Below, in pieces: positions 45,701 through 56,097 of a stretch of DNA of 64,000 nucleotides (its first letter is position 1; the number at the start of each line of letters is the position of its first letter). The notes beneath the pieces were generated by a model. The model worked only from the letters and a program-made list of their open reading frames with translations, was not told where the DNA came from and ran no database searches. This DNA is from Clostridia bacterium (lineage in GTDB: Bacteria > Bacillota > Clostridia > UBA1381): the NCBI GenBank assembly GCA_017935675.1, contig JAGBHE010000061.1, positions 1 through 64,000 on the forward strand. Direction: 5' to 3'. The position numbers and the translations under genes are program-made.

Positions 45701-46985
45701 TATAACAAAACTAAGCGCAAGAATATCCGCTTCAAGCGGAAAGACCGGCGATATAACAGGCCGCGATTTCGATACGTACTGGGAGGCAAATTCAAGGGAT
45801 ACAACAAATACCCTGACATTTACCTTTACACAGCCCATAACGGTAAACTCAGCGCTTTTTGTTGAGCGCGGAAACGTGATAAAAGGCTTTACCGTTTCAT
45901 ACAGCCGGGATAACAGCGTATGGAAAACGGCGTACACCGGAACAACTCTCGGAGACAGAAACCGCAGTCTTATTGAGTTCAAGGAATTTACGGCAACTGC
46001 CGTGAGATTTACCGTAACCTCAAAATCAGAAGGTCCTGTTTCACTGTACACGGCGGAGCTTTACAGCGCGCTTATGTCCGATATGCAGAAGATAGAGGCT
46101 GATATTGCGGAGGTAACAATTCCGAAAACCGCAGCCTCCGACATAACTCTCCCTTTGACGGGAAAGAACGGAAGCACAATAACATGGAAAAGCTCGCATC
46201 CGTCATTCATCAGCAATACGGGAGCTGTAACGAGAGGCACCGGCGAAAGTCCGCTTGTTACGCTGACAGCAACATTTAAGCTTGGGGATTCATCTAAGGA
46301 TGTGCCTTATAATGTAACGGTTCCGGCAAAAAGCAGCTCCGGCGGCTCAGGCGGATCTTCCGGAGGCGGCGGAAGCACGGGCAGTAAGCCTACGGTTTCA
46401 GTCGGTGCTCCGCAGACGGAGAAGCCTGTTTTGAACAATAAAATATCCTTTAAGGATGTTCCGGAGGACTTCTGGGGCTACGAATATATAATTTCTCTTG
46501 CGGAAAAGAAAATAATCAGCACGGAGACAGATAATTTCAGACCCAATGAAAATATCACCCGTGAGGAATTTATAAAGCTCATTGTTTTATCTGCCGGAAT
46601 ACCTATGGAAAACGCGCCGGAAATAAAATTTTCCGATGTAGACAGCAACGCATGGTATTATCCGTATATTGCCGGTGCATGTGCGGCGGGAATAGTAAAC
46701 GGGCTTGAGGACGGCAGCTTCGGAACGGGCAGAGACATAACAAGACAGGATATGTCCGTTCTTGCCGAAAGAATACTTAAGCTTAAAAATAAGACTTCAG
46801 ACGTATTGAATGAATTATCGTATGCCGATAATCATGAGATTTCGGATTATGCTAAAAATGCAGTTTTGACGCTTTCGGAAATGGGTATTATGAGCGGCTA
46901 CGAAAACAAGTTCAGACCTATGGATAATGCAACCCGTGCCGAGGCAGCAAAAATAATAACTATGATAAGCAATATAAATGAGTAG
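42738..46985 (+). CDS. Cell-surface SGNH acetylesterase with CBM96, CBM32-like and SLH domains
   Basis: This is a 1415-residue exported enzyme. After the signal peptide and a beta domain, an SGNH hydrolase of the rhamnogalacturonan acetylesterase type spans about residues 318-520. Ser325 lies in TGDSTMG, the GHND block is present, and Asp497/His500 are in DGTHTNQTG. Next come a CBM96/DNRLRE module (about 610-770, DSFGPMNIFSANPDYDDVKG), Ig-like domains, an F5/8 type C (CBM32-like) domain (about 990-1115) and a Gly/Ser linker. Three SLH repeats follow (ITREEFIKLI, DVDSNAWYYPYIAGAC, ITRQDMSVLAERIL). It would deacetylate polysaccharide at the S-layer. TTGGAGGT supports the ATG at 42738. Confidence 0.9.
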   Translation: MKKYLSLFFAICFTASALQIPALANNENVYYSEPGESIYKYEADAETVIPLELENVPVTENFTFETTIKINSASTSNLKLNLYSKEDDGSAKRLIGINFAEQYMTADNELNNMYGKAAELPYDTGANGNEWAYIMLPGLLNRDEYKNIKIYFDFEKKTYDLYIDNYLAADDNYFTNEEASNLAAAELIAPAGTTDYTLKDTLLKGGFSGLSVKPAKVVNAEGDEVVSLEAGMSYTAYIEALKADGEKLDFTLEADLNGNTEKLPCTLEADGSWHTFSYEFTAEGDSDNITLAGKDEAGNEIIKKSGFYMNPAKKTAPCIFMTGDSTMGPHTGAVGWSSAFPAFVDNGATVKAFGRSGTSTRTYWHSGRTDVMGAQMTEGDYYLFQLGHNDCAAAKTGTGVKNTSVEEYKDYIRKYIRFARQHGVHMVLLTSVTQSKISSSNQLTIDDDKTALYERVAAVREIAEEYNIPLVDVYAASREAFKKIYSFDGNPDRIYVDGTHTNQTGAEYHAYFAARGLSGLDNGIEDYITLPETPDFSKLVALVSANESKDKSFYSAKSFDELTKQINNSRFLMESPLAAEEEVSAQYELLKAAVDGLVEDDPAGSISITASKDAYVQKGAAGTTFNSDTLLAKFPVGDSSTSIVRRTYLGFNIEDIPDEATQVILKVYVTQLGSNATYEDTISVHSVTGNWSENSINWNNMPTSYGAQPLDSFGPMNIFSANPDYDDVKGYKELDVTDYVLAEKAKGTKEVSFAIGATASNSAYCIILSKENSENQPPMLVAKATSLNTIGEKKEEDLNSIAIEDYLNDASAEVVTQDLKELPAFGAVNNYPITWKSSDTSIMSDSGKIVKRPDRNTELTLTALIEQDGLVHSREFKLNVFMDTEGWTDEDYIKYELDELDFSDFSDQNINQVYTDIHLPGKSEHDFCTYTWSVSDADAAKIENGTASFTIKDEEEAELDLTVTAKRNEASVQKVFKIKLIRGFSENLITKLSARISASSGKTGDITGRDFDTYWEANSRDTTNTLTFTFTQPITVNSALFVERGNVIKGFTVSYSRDNSVWKTAYTGTTLGDRNRSLIEFKEFTATAVRFTVTSKSEGPVSLYTAELYSALMSDMQKIEADIAEVTIPKTAASDITLPLTGKNGSTITWKSSHPSFISNTGAVTRGTGESPLVTLTATFKLGDSSKDVPYNVTVPAKSSSGGSGGSSGGGGSTGSKPTVSVGAPQTEKPVLNNKISFKDVPEDFWGYEYIISLAEKKIISTETDNFRPNENITREEFIKLIVLSAGIPMENAPEIKFSDVDSNAWYYPYIAGACAAGIVNGLEDGSFGTGRDITRQDMSVLAERILKLKNKTSDVLNELSYADNHEISDYAKNAVLTLSEMGIMSGYENKFRPMDNATRAEAAKIITMISNINE

Positions 46986-46997
46986 GAGATTAACATT

Positions 46998-49718
46998 ATG
47001 TTTAAAAAACTTACAGCATTGCTGCTGGCATTTAATCTTATGTTTTGCATAACGGCTTTTGCTGAAACGAGCCTGACAGAGCAGCAGATATTTGAGCTGA
47101 AAGCATTTTCTGTAGTTGAAGGCGGAGAAGATGGTGAGCTGAGGCTTGATGATAATATAACAAGAGCTGAATTTACTAAGATTGTAAGCAGATTGCTTAA
47201 TTATTCGGATGAAGACTGCGGAATTTTTCCGGAGGCGGGTTTTAAGGATGTTCCGCAGTCACACTGGGCAATGCCTTATATTTCCCTTGCCGTTTCGTTA
47301 GGTCTTATAAACGGCGACGGAACCGGTAATTTTAATCCCGAAAGCTATATTACGCCGGAGCAGGCGTCTAAAATTCTTGTCCTTGCGCTTGGCTTCGGCA
47401 GCTTTGCGGAGGACGAGGGCGGATATCCGTCAGGCTATACTTCATATGCCGGAAAGCTTGGGCTTTATAAGGGAGTTGATTCCGCTCCCGGCAGTGCCAT
47501 GAAGCGCAGGGATGTTTTCAAAATGGTTTATAACTCCCTTGACGCGGATAGGCTTGACCCCATTTCATACGGCGTTTCGGGAAGTGCTGAGGTTTCGGAT
47601 TCAACCCTGAGAGATTTTTTCCTGAATGAGAAAACGGAAAACATATTAAAAATAAAGGGTACGGTTACTGCCGACTATAAAACCTTTCTCGGAAATCCGA
47701 TTCCCGATATGGAACCGCAGCAGGTGGAAATCGGCGGCGTAATATATGATAAGGGCAGCACAAACGCCGGAGATTATCTCGGCATGGAGGTAGAAGCATA
47801 TGTCCGCAGGGAATCTCCTGACAGCAGTGATTATATTATAAAAGAAATAAAGCCTGTAAAGGATTATGAAAGCGTAAGCTTTCCGTTTAATAATCTTCAG
47901 TCTGTCAGCTCCGGTGAGATATCATATTATGACGGTGGTTCAACGAGAACCATAAAGAAAAATATTTCCTCGGCTCAGTTTGTTTACAACGGAAGACTTC
48001 TTTCCGACAGAAACGATATAAACATCATGTCTATGACAGACGGAAATATAAGGCTTATACTGAGTGACAGCAATACCGTAAAATTTGTATTCATAAATGA
48101 ATATCAAAGCTTTGTGGTTGACAGAGTTGCGGTATCGGCGGAGGATGACATTAATATATTTTTTGCAAATAACAAGCTTCTTAACGGAAAGGGAAATATT
48201 TTAATCGGCGAAGAAAATGATGTTACATATGAAATATACGATAATGACGGACAGCTTGCGGATTATGATATTATCAACAAGGATGACCTGATTTCCGTTT
48301 ATGTGAGCGGCGACGGCGAGCTTGTTGTGATAAGGGTAAGCACAAAGCGTATAGAGGGTACGGTTACTTCATTGTCATCGGATGAAAATGAGGTTTATAT
48401 AGACAGCAGTCTGTACGGCTTTGAAGAAGGCGTAGATTTTTCAGGGCTTGTGGGAAAGAACATAAGCGCATATGTGAATTTTGAAAATAAAATTTCCTAT
48501 GCGGAGCAAGGCTCAGGCATGTCCTCATATGCCGGGATTGTAGAGATACTTTATTCACCCGATGATGAAAACTATAACCTTCGCCTTGTTATACCGGATA
48601 TTTTGTCGGATGAAATAGAGGAGACAGACTCAGACGACGATTATGATGATAACGAAATACCGGCAATTTCCGCAAGAAATTCCGGAACATTGCTTCTTAC
48701 CCTTGCAGATAAGGTCAGCTATGACGGCAGCTCCTGTTCGGATGAGGAAGCTGTCAGAAAAATAAGAGCTCAGGAAAGTCTGAACGGCACAAGCTTCCTT
48801 GCAATAAGCTACAGGCTGGATTCAGAGGGTAAAATCAAGAAAATTGAACTTCCCGAATTATATAAGCAGGGAAATGAGAGAACATACAACGCTTATGAAA
48901 AGACCTTTTCCGACGGGAAAACAAACCCTGATATGCCGACTGTTTACGGAGCGTTCGGGCTTGACAGCAGCACCCTTGCAATATGCGTCCCGGACAACGG
49001 AAATGAAAAGGTTACCCGTGACGATTACCTCGCCAAGGTTGAAATGAACAATAAGCAGGACTATTTTGTAGAAGCGTACAGCTATAACAATTCAACAAAA
49101 TGCCCGGAGCTTGTGCTGATACATGCGCCGATGGTCTACCAAACGGCAGGCTCAACCGATTCAAAAAGCGATATAGGTGTTGTAAACGGGATTGTTTCTG
49201 CAATAAACGATGAGGATGAGGAAGTAAGGCGCGTATATATTGTTACAAAGGACGGTGAAATTACAGCCGATATTTCCGAGGATACAACCTCAGCAGCTGA
49301 TTTTGATTCACTGAGGTCAGGAGATCTTATAAGGTATTCCCTTAACTGGAAGGATGAGCTTGACGGCTTTGACATATTGATAAGCGCTCTTCCCGTGCCG
49401 GAATCCTATTATTCCAATACCGATACGGACAAGGTTATTTTCTCCGGAAACATCAGTCAGGTAGACTACAAGGAGGTTTCATACGGGCTGAATAAATGGG
49501 TTAATCTTGTTACAATGAGCAGTGACGCGGGAGACATGGTTTGCTACCATGTTCCCATTTCCTCCGCTCCGCCGGTGTTTGTTGTTAATTCGGCAACGGG
49601 GAAAACCGAGCTTGGGAGCGAGGATGATTTTGTAGTATCGCACAAAAGAGCTGTAGTATATGCCTCCGGTATATCCGGCGGTTTGACAAGTGTTAAAGCT
49701 ATACTTATTATAGAGTGA
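46998..49718 (+). CDS. Large exported protein with N-terminal SLH repeats (paralogue)
   Basis: This is a 906-residue exported protein with a signal peptide to about residue 23. An SLH block lies at about 30-185 (NITRAEFTKIVSRLL, DVPQSHWAMPYISLAV, YITPEQASKILVLALG), followed by about 700 residues of acidic beta-rich sequence. It has the same plan and several matching motifs as the protein at 22474. It again directly follows a C-terminal-SLH enzyme gene, here with a 12-bp gap. No catalytic motif is seen. The repeated gene order suggests a conserved partner or assembly factor for SLH-anchored enzymes, a role I infer only from context. Confidence 0.8.
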   Translation: MFKKLTALLLAFNLMFCITAFAETSLTEQQIFELKAFSVVEGGEDGELRLDDNITRAEFTKIVSRLLNYSDEDCGIFPEAGFKDVPQSHWAMPYISLAVSLGLINGDGTGNFNPESYITPEQASKILVLALGFGSFAEDEGGYPSGYTSYAGKLGLYKGVDSAPGSAMKRRDVFKMVYNSLDADRLDPISYGVSGSAEVSDSTLRDFFLNEKTENILKIKGTVTADYKTFLGNPIPDMEPQQVEIGGVIYDKGSTNAGDYLGMEVEAYVRRESPDSSDYIIKEIKPVKDYESVSFPFNNLQSVSSGEISYYDGGSTRTIKKNISSAQFVYNGRLLSDRNDINIMSMTDGNIRLILSDSNTVKFVFINEYQSFVVDRVAVSAEDDINIFFANNKLLNGKGNILIGEENDVTYEIYDNDGQLADYDIINKDDLISVYVSGDGELVVIRVSTKRIEGTVTSLSSDENEVYIDSSLYGFEEGVDFSGLVGKNISAYVNFENKISYAEQGSGMSSYAGIVEILYSPDDENYNLRLVIPDILSDEIEETDSDDDYDDNEIPAISARNSGTLLLTLADKVSYDGSSCSDEEAVRKIRAQESLNGTSFLAISYRLDSEGKIKKIELPELYKQGNERTYNAYEKTFSDGKTNPDMPTVYGAFGLDSSTLAICVPDNGNEKVTRDDYLAKVEMNNKQDYFVEAYSYNNSTKCPELVLIHAPMVYQTAGSTDSKSDIGVVNGIVSAINDEDEEVRRVYIVTKDGEITADISEDTTSAADFDSLRSGDLIRYSLNWKDELDGFDILISALPVPESYYSNTDTDKVIFSGNISQVDYKEVSYGLNKWVNLVTMSSDAGDMVCYHVPISSAPPVFVVNSATGKTELGSEDDFVVSHKRAVVYASGISGGLTSVKAILIIE

Positions 49719-49735
49719 CAGGGAGACTGACTTTT

Positions 49736-52700
49736 ATGAACAGAAAAAAGATTTTAAATCAGTTATTATCCGGAGCAATAATACTTTCTATGCTGGGCAG
49801 CGGCTTTCCCGCCGCTCTGGCGGAGGACGGCAGTCCCGCGGCAGAAAACGAAATTTCCGCAGACACCGGCAGTGCCGATATTATGCAGTCTGAGAAAGAA
49901 AGTGAAAATGTGACCGGAGAAGAAATACAGTTGACGGAACCCGAAGGTGCGGAGCTTTTTGCAGCGGCCGGATCTGATAAGTTTGAAGTTCTGCCGGGTG
50001 ATACGGCTCCGGAGACTAAAACGAACTATGAGAACAGAAAGGTTACCTTTGACCTTGACGCGTATGATTTTACCGACCCGTCAAAGCTTGAGCGGCCTGT
50101 TCCCATGTTTCTTACCGATGAACAGCTTTTCGGTAAGTGGGACAGCGGCAAGGGGACATATACGGTTGAAGGTAAGCTTGATTATTCATATGAATCGCCG
50201 TACAGATATAATCTGAGCGCTGTTGAGGACGCTGTTAAAAAAGGTGATTATGAGCTTGCAAAGGCTGAGCTGCTCCAATACTACAGAAACGTGACGAGAG
50301 CCATGGGCATGCCGAGCGCGTCAAGCAATAAAAGTCAGAGACTGACCGCAAATCTCCTGCTCCAGGGCTTCCATTACAACGGAAACAGCGGGCAGTCGGC
50401 AGCCGACATGTTCACGGTTAATTCCTCCTCCTACAGCTGGACGGAGGCGGATGTACTGAATGTTGTTGAATCATACAGAAACAGCGCCACAAAAAAGCTT
50501 CCGCTTTATGTTTACGCCGTAAACAAGGATAATTACGAGGCGGAGTTTTTAAGCAAGGAGGGTGACGCAAGCTATGCACCGTACCTTGAGGTTGTCGCGG
50601 GCGGTTCAACAATAAAGATACCCGTATATGCGGATACATATGTAAGCGCGGGCGACAATGCCGGAAGAAATTACGGCAGGGAAAAAACCCTTCTTGCCTC
50701 TGAGCATGTGGGGGGCTGGGCGAATCCTGTAACATCAAACACAAAGCAGATTTACCTGATGTTTGATTTGAGCGCAATAAGGGAGGGCACTCCCGTTACC
50801 TCGGCAAAGCTTAAAATGTACGGCAGATGGGTTGATAAGCAGGCAAAGCCGAGAAATAACAGCAGCTATAAAAAAACAATGGTAATACTCTGCAACGGAA
50901 ACGACTGGAATGAGGATACGGTAAACTTTGTAACCGTCCCTCACCCCGCCCTTTCATATGACGGACAGTACGGTCTTGACTGGATATTCCCGCTGAACGC
51001 TGTAGTGAACGGAGCTTCTCAGTCCACGTGGCATGTAAGAATAAATCAGGAAATGCTGAGGTTTTCCTCTTGGTGGAATGTTTTGACGAATGAATATCTT
51101 GCAACGGGAGACGAGGACTATGCAAGATGCGCCATGATGTATCTTGACGACTTTATAAAGGAAACCTTTTATGTGTATATGGGAATGCCCGGAGGCGAAT
51201 ATGACGGCTGGATTGCAAAGGATTACAGCGTCGGAGGTCAGAAGCCGAGCAAAACCGTATTCACCTCAAACTGGAAAAGGTATGAGGATCAGGGTATGCA
51301 GGCATACGGAGGGTATTCGGAAACACTTGATGCCTCAACGCGTCTTTCCTGTCTGTCATCTAATTTAAAGAGCATTTATTTCAGCGAATATATGACCCCT
51401 GAAATTTTCACCACATTTATTAAATACATGTGGAGCATGGGTGACTGGGCATATAAAAACTGGTCCTCCTCGGAAGCGGGCGGCAACTGGGGTACATCAC
51501 AGTGTAAGGCGGCGTATTCCCTTATGGCAAACTTTCCGGAGTTTGCCGACATCAACCGCGTACAGTCATTTACCGCATATACGAATTACAAACCGTATAA
51601 CGGCAAGGTGCGCACAGGCTCATGGATGGATATGATGTGGGCAAATCTTAAGCAGGTTGCCCTTGACAACGTTGTACACAGTGACGGTTCCTCCGGTGAG
51701 CTTTCTCTCTCCTATACCGATTATGCGCTCAGCACAATAACGGGAATAAAGGGAATTGCAGATTCACTTGATATTGATGTTGAGTACAGCGATGAGCTGA
51801 AAAAGGGCATAGTAGAGCTTGTAACATATATAGTAAACCAGTCGCTGCCGGGCTTTTATGATAACCAGATGGGCGACGGCGGAACTTACACAAGAAGCTA
51901 CAAGGAAGCGAGAATCAAGCCGATTGCAGACTGGCTTCAGGACCCTTTTCTGCTGTGGGCGGCATATGACGGGAAAAAAGGAAAAGCCCCGGATTATACG
52001 AGCAAATATTATGATGTGGGAAAAACAATGACAATGCGCTCCGACTGGTCAAAGGATGCGCTGTATCTCCATGTTGACGCAGACGGGGGGTCGGGAACTC
52101 ATGCTCACTGGGACGATCTTGCGGTAATAGTCAGCGCATACGGAGATTATCTGCTTACCGACCCATTGTATTACGTGCAGACGACAAATGACCCTGCAAG
52201 AAGATTTCTTGTTTCGTCAAGAGGACATAATACAATGGAGATAAACGATTATTGTCAGTCGGGGATAAACCCAACAAACGTTGAATCCGCAATGCCCAAG
52301 GGCGGAGGACAGGGAACGTTTGAAAAGGTTGAATTTAACGATTCCTACGATTTTACAACAATATACGGCGGACCTAATTTCAAGAATCTTAAATACATCA
52401 AGAAAAACGGCGACACCTCCTTTGAGAGGGATAACCTTCCCACCGCAACAGAGCCGGGCATGGATTACAAGAGAAACATATTGTTTGTAAAGCCGAATTT
52501 CTGGATTGTGTCCGACTATATGAATCCTGTTGATAAAAACAAGGTGAACAAATATACACAGCTGTGGCATATGCGGCCTGAGTCGGACATGAAGATAGAC
52601 GGTCAGTATGTGCTGAAGGAAGGCGAAAAGGTCGGCGAGGTAAACGGAGTTCCTGACGATATAGATCCCACAACGGTTTTTAAGAAGAACATGCAGATTT

Positions 52701-54088
52701 CAAATACTCAGTATGTACCGGGAACAGGAACGGGAGCATTTTATTCAAGCAACCCCAAGGGAGCGAATATAATGGTTGTTCCCGCCGATGTAAGTAGTGT
52801 TACCCCGAAGCTTATGTACGGCGTGTATCATCCGAATCTGCTCGTTCCGTACGGAGTGTTTGAGAAAAATGTTAAGGGAACTTCAAATATGGACACTATT
52901 CTTTTCCCGACAAAATCCGGTGAAACATACAGCGTTGTTCCCGAGCCGCTCAGCGTTGATATGCCGGCAGGAGCAGCGTCGGCGTTTAAGTCAAGCATAA
53001 AGGACGAGAGCGGAGTTTCAAATACGGAATATGATTTCAGCTACTATATTCTTCATGAAAAGGATAAGCAGAAAAAAATTGAATTCGGCGAATGTGAAAC
53101 AGACGGTACACTGGCATATTATGAAACCGATACGGCAGGAGCGCCGAGAAGGGTAATTGTACAGGATACTAAGAGCTTTACCGATAAAAAGCTTAATACG
53201 CCTGTTATTTATTCGAAGGCTTCCGTCTCCGACCTATCCGTTGAATGGGTGGGAAGCGAGCTTCACCTTGACACCTCTGCCGATATAAGCCTTGACGGAA
53301 TCACAATCCTTTCACCGAAAAACGCGTTAAGGGTTACATTAAACGGTGAATCCGTTTCCTTCAAGCAGCATAACAATTATGTGTATTTCGGCAGTGAGCC
53401 TGTCATAGAGGGCACGCCGATAGAAAAGCCTTCACAGCCGGGCAGCAGCGGTACAAGCGGCGGCAGCACAGGCGGCGGAAGCGGTCACGGCTCAGGCGGA
53501 ACAGCCGGAGGCAATGCGGCAGGTTCATATGTTCCGGGAGGAAGCACAGCCGGAAACAGCTTTGACGCGGAATTAAAGGGGCATTGGGCTGAGGCTGAGA
53601 TAAAAGAGCTTATCGAAAAGGGAATAGTAAACGGCTCTGACGGAAGTCTTAAGCTTAAGAATAATATAACAAGGGCTGAATTTCTTGCACTTGTAATGAG
53701 AGCAATGAGCATTGAACCGGCAAGCTACGGCGGCGCATTTACGGATGTGAATGAAAACGACTGGTATGCGGGATATATGCAGAGTGCGTCTGACCTTAAG
53801 ATAATTGAGGGCTATGACGGAAAGGCTTCTCCGAACGATAACATTACGCGCGAACAGGCAATAAAGATTATGATTACAGCGCTGCAGACGAAGCAGGAGA
53901 TTGATTTGTCCGGAGAAATCGCCGGGTTTGATGATATAGCAGAAATAAGCGGCTGGGCAAGACCCTACTGCGCGGCAGCTGTCGGTCTCGGTCTGATAAC
54001 CGGTTCTGACAATAAAATCATGCCGGCTGACGCGGCACTTCGCGAGCAGGCAATGGTTATGGTTTACAGGATTATGAACAGGGAGTGA
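49736..54088 (+). CDS. Cell-surface heparinase II/III-like polysaccharide lyase with SLH domains
   Basis: This is a 1450-residue exported enzyme. The signal peptide is followed by an acidic linker and the N-terminal part of the lyase. A CBM96/DNRLRE-like segment is inserted at about residues 235-420 (YLMFDLSAIREGTPVTSAKL). An (alpha/alpha) toroid comes next, and then the heparinase II/III C-terminal beta domain (MTMRSDWSKDALYLHVDADG, GTHAHWDDLAVIV, SRGHNTMEI with probable catalytic or metal histidines). A Gly/Ser linker and three SLH repeats end the protein. Lyases of this clan, including CBM96-bearing PL39 alginate lyases of Clostridia, cut uronate-containing glycans by beta-elimination. The substrate is not certain. 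The ATG at 49736 is preferred over an upstream GTG at 49715. Confidence 0.88.
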   Translation: MNRKKILNQLLSGAIILSMLGSGFPAALAEDGSPAAENEISADTGSADIMQSEKESENVTGEEIQLTEPEGAELFAAAGSDKFEVLPGDTAPETKTNYENRKVTFDLDAYDFTDPSKLERPVPMFLTDEQLFGKWDSGKGTYTVEGKLDYSYESPYRYNLSAVEDAVKKGDYELAKAELLQYYRNVTRAMGMPSASSNKSQRLTANLLLQGFHYNGNSGQSAADMFTVNSSSYSWTEADVLNVVESYRNSATKKLPLYVYAVNKDNYEAEFLSKEGDASYAPYLEVVAGGSTIKIPVYADTYVSAGDNAGRNYGREKTLLASEHVGGWANPVTSNTKQIYLMFDLSAIREGTPVTSAKLKMYGRWVDKQAKPRNNSSYKKTMVILCNGNDWNEDTVNFVTVPHPALSYDGQYGLDWIFPLNAVVNGASQSTWHVRINQEMLRFSSWWNVLTNEYLATGDEDYARCAMMYLDDFIKETFYVYMGMPGGEYDGWIAKDYSVGGQKPSKTVFTSNWKRYEDQGMQAYGGYSETLDASTRLSCLSSNLKSIYFSEYMTPEIFTTFIKYMWSMGDWAYKNWSSSEAGGNWGTSQCKAAYSLMANFPEFADINRVQSFTAYTNYKPYNGKVRTGSWMDMMWANLKQVALDNVVHSDGSSGELSLSYTDYALSTITGIKGIADSLDIDVEYSDELKKGIVELVTYIVNQSLPGFYDNQMGDGGTYTRSYKEARIKPIADWLQDPFLLWAAYDGKKGKAPDYTSKYYDVGKTMTMRSDWSKDALYLHVDADGGSGTHAHWDDLAVIVSAYGDYLLTDPLYYVQTTNDPARRFLVSSRGHNTMEINDYCQSGINPTNVESAMPKGGGQGTFEKVEFNDSYDFTTIYGGPNFKNLKYIKKNGDTSFERDNLPTATEPGMDYKRNILFVKPNFWIVSDYMNPVDKNKVNKYTQLWHMRPESDMKIDGQYVLKEGEKVGEVNGVPDDIDPTTVFKKNMQISNTQYVPGTGTGAFYSSNPKGANIMVVPADVSSVTPKLMYGVYHPNLLVPYGVFEKNVKGTSNMDTILFPTKSGETYSVVPEPLSVDMPAGAASAFKSSIKDESGVSNTEYDFSYYILHEKDKQKKIEFGECETDGTLAYYETDTAGAPRRVIVQDTKSFTDKKLNTPVIYSKASVSDLSVEWVGSELHLDTSADISLDGITILSPKNALRVTLNGESVSFKQHNNYVYFGSEPVIEGTPIEKPSQPGSSGTSGGSTGGGSGHGSGGTAGGNAAGSYVPGGSTAGNSFDAELKGHWAEAEIKELIEKGIVNGSDGSLKLKNNITRAEFLALVMRAMSIEPASYGGAFTDVNENDWYAGYMQSASDLKIIEGYDGKASPNDNITREQAIKIMITALQTKQEIDLSGEIAGFDDIAEISGWARPYCAAAVGLGLITGSDNKIMPADAALREQAMVMVYRIMNRE

Positions 54089-54092
54089 CAAC

Positions 54093-55097
54093 ATGAATTA
54101 TGAGCCTATGCTTCCGCCGCTTAAATCAAGCGGTGTGATAAAAAAGCGCGGTATTATCCTGTCAAAAAAGGATATACCGTATAAGGCTGACTGTATTTTT
54201 AATGCCGGAGTGGCTAAATACAAGGGCAGATACGTAATGATTTTCAGAAACGATTACGGTCACCGCGGCAGCTGGGTATTTGAAGGCTGCAGTCTCGGAA
54301 TAGCATTTTCAGACGACGGAATCAGTTGGAGCGTGGAAAGCGAGCCGTTTATGACCCTTGAAAAGCTTGGTATCAGGGAGTGCAAAAGGATATACGATCC
54401 CCGTCTTACGGTAATTGAGGATAAGCTGTTTATCTGCTTTGCATTTGATACCGAGCATGGCATCCGCGGCGGCGTAGGCAGTGTGCGTGAGGATTTTTCC
54501 GGTATAGATATTCTGAGCCTCAGCAGTCCGGATAACAGAAATATGGTTCTTTTTCCGGAAAAGACAGACGGAAAATATGTGCGTCTTGAAAGACCGTTTA
54601 CCATATATTCAAGAGGCGGCAAGGACAGGTTTGACCTCTGGATAAGCAAGTCCCCGGATTTAAAGTACTGGGGCGAGGAAAATCTGCTGCTTGCGGTTGA
54701 GAATGTACCTTATGCAAACGATAAAATTGGCCCCGGCGCGCCGCCGGTCAGAACCGATAAGGGATGGCTTACCCTCTTTCATGCGGTAGATATAGATAAT
54801 ACGAGAGGAAAGCACGGCTGGGAGGATAAATGGACAAAAAGATACTCGGCAGGCATTATGCTCCTGGATCTCAGGAATCCGGAAAGGGTAATAGGTGTGT
54901 CAAAGCTGCCGTTAATCGCTCCTGAGGAGGAATATGAAACCGAGGAGGGCTTCAGAACAAATGTTGTTTTTCCCGGCGGAATGATTTTAGAGGATAACGG
55001 CGAGGTAAAGATATATTACGGAGCTTCGGATACGTTTGAGTGTCTTGCCACAGCAGATGTAAACGATTTGATAAATTTGTGTATAAGCGAAAAGTAA
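54093..55097 (+). CDS. GH130-family glycosidase/phosphorylase, first copy
   Basis: This is a 334-residue five-bladed beta-propeller protein of the GH130 type, without a signal peptide. Recognisable blocks are [67 protein letters not shown] and [19 protein letters not shown]. Family members phosphorolyse or hydrolyse beta-mannosides. It starts four bases after the stop of the lyase gene. The exact glycan specificity cannot be judged. A second divergent copy follows immediately. Confidence 0.9.
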   Translation: MNYEPMLPPLKSSGVIKKRGIILSKKDIPYKADCIFNAGVAKYKGRYVMIFRNDYGHRGSWVFEGCSLGIAFSDDGISWSVESEPFMTLEKLGIRECKRIYDPRLTVIEDKLFICFAFDTEHGIRGGVGSVREDFSGIDILSLSSPDNRNMVLFPEKTDGKYVRLERPFTIYSRGGKDRFDLWISKSPDLKYWGEENLLLAVENVPYANDKIGPGAPPVRTDKGWLTLFHAVDIDNTRGKHGWEDKWTKRYSAGIMLLDLRNPERVIGVSKLPLIAPEEEYETEEGFRTNVVFPGGMILEDNGEVKIYYGASDTFECLATADVNDLINLCISEK

Positions 55098-55113
55098 AAA
55101 AGGAGGTTTAACA

Positions 55114-56094
55114 GTGGGAACAATAATTAACGGAGTGTCGCTGCCGAATATACCTTGGCAGGATAAGCCGGCAGGCTATGGGAAGCCGGTGTGGAGATAC
55201 GACAGGAATCCTATTATACAGAGGGATCAGATACCGTCCTCCAACAGTATTTTCAACAGCGCGGTAGTGCCGTTTAACGGCGGCTTTGCAGGTGTTTTCA
55301 GATGCGACAGCCTGTCGAGGTACATGGATATTCATGCGGGGTTTTCAAAGGATGGAATCAACTGGGAAATAAATGATGAAGTAATTAAATTCTGCAGTGA
55401 CGATAAGGAGATCCTTGTTTCGGATCACAGGTATGACCCGCGTGTATGCTTTATTGACGACAGATACTACATAACGTGGTGCAACGGTTATCACGGACCG
55501 ACAATCGGAATGGGATATACCTTTGATTTCAAGAAGTTTTACGCCATGGAAAACGCATTTCTGCCTTGTAACAGGAACGGAGTTCTTTTCCCGCGGAAAA
55601 TCGGCGGTAAGTACATGATGCTTTCAAGACCGTCGGATTACGGACACACACCCTTTGGAGATATATTTTTAAGCCAGAGCCCCGACCTTAAATATTGGGG
55701 CGAGCACCGCCATGTAATGCACACTGCGGGGGGTTGGCAGAAAACAAAGATAGGCGCGGGGCCGATACCTATTGAAACAAAAGAGGGATGGCTCATATTC
55801 TATCACGGTGTTCTGACCTCCTGCAACGGATATGTTTACAGCTTCGGCGCTGCTTTAACCGATCTGAAGGAGCCGTGGAAGGTCAAATACAGAACAGATC
55901 CGTATCTGCTTTCTCCGCAGACTGTATATGAATGTGTGGGAGATGTGCCGAATGTTGCATTCCCGTGCGCTGCTCTTGCCGACATGGATACGGGAAGAAT
56001 AGCAATATATTACGGATGTGCTGATACCGTGACGGGGCTTTGCTTCTGTCAGGTTGATGAGGTCATAGATTATATAAAGAACAATTCACTTTAA
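55114..56094 (+). CDS. GH130-family glycosidase/phosphorylase, second copy
   Basis: This is a 326-residue beta-propeller protein of the same family as its neighbour ([66 protein letters not shown]). It starts at GTG 55114 with AGGAGG ten bases upstream. The pair is clearly divergent, so they may have different specificities or form a heteromeric enzyme. No signal peptide is present, implying cytoplasmic action on imported oligosaccharides. Confidence 0.92.
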   Translation: MGTIINGVSLPNIPWQDKPAGYGKPVWRYDRNPIIQRDQIPSSNSIFNSAVVPFNGGFAGVFRCDSLSRYMDIHAGFSKDGINWEINDEVIKFCSDDKEILVSDHRYDPRVCFIDDRYYITWCNGYHGPTIGMGYTFDFKKFYAMENAFLPCNRNGVLFPRKIGGKYMMLSRPSDYGHTPFGDIFLSQSPDLKYWGEHRHVMHTAGGWQKTKIGAGPIPIETKEGWLIFYHGVLTSCNGYVYSFGAALTDLKEPWKVKYRTDPYLLSPQTVYECVGDVPNVAFPCAALADMDTGRIAIYYGCADTVTGLCFCQVDEVIDYIKNNSL

Positions 56095-56097
56095 GCG

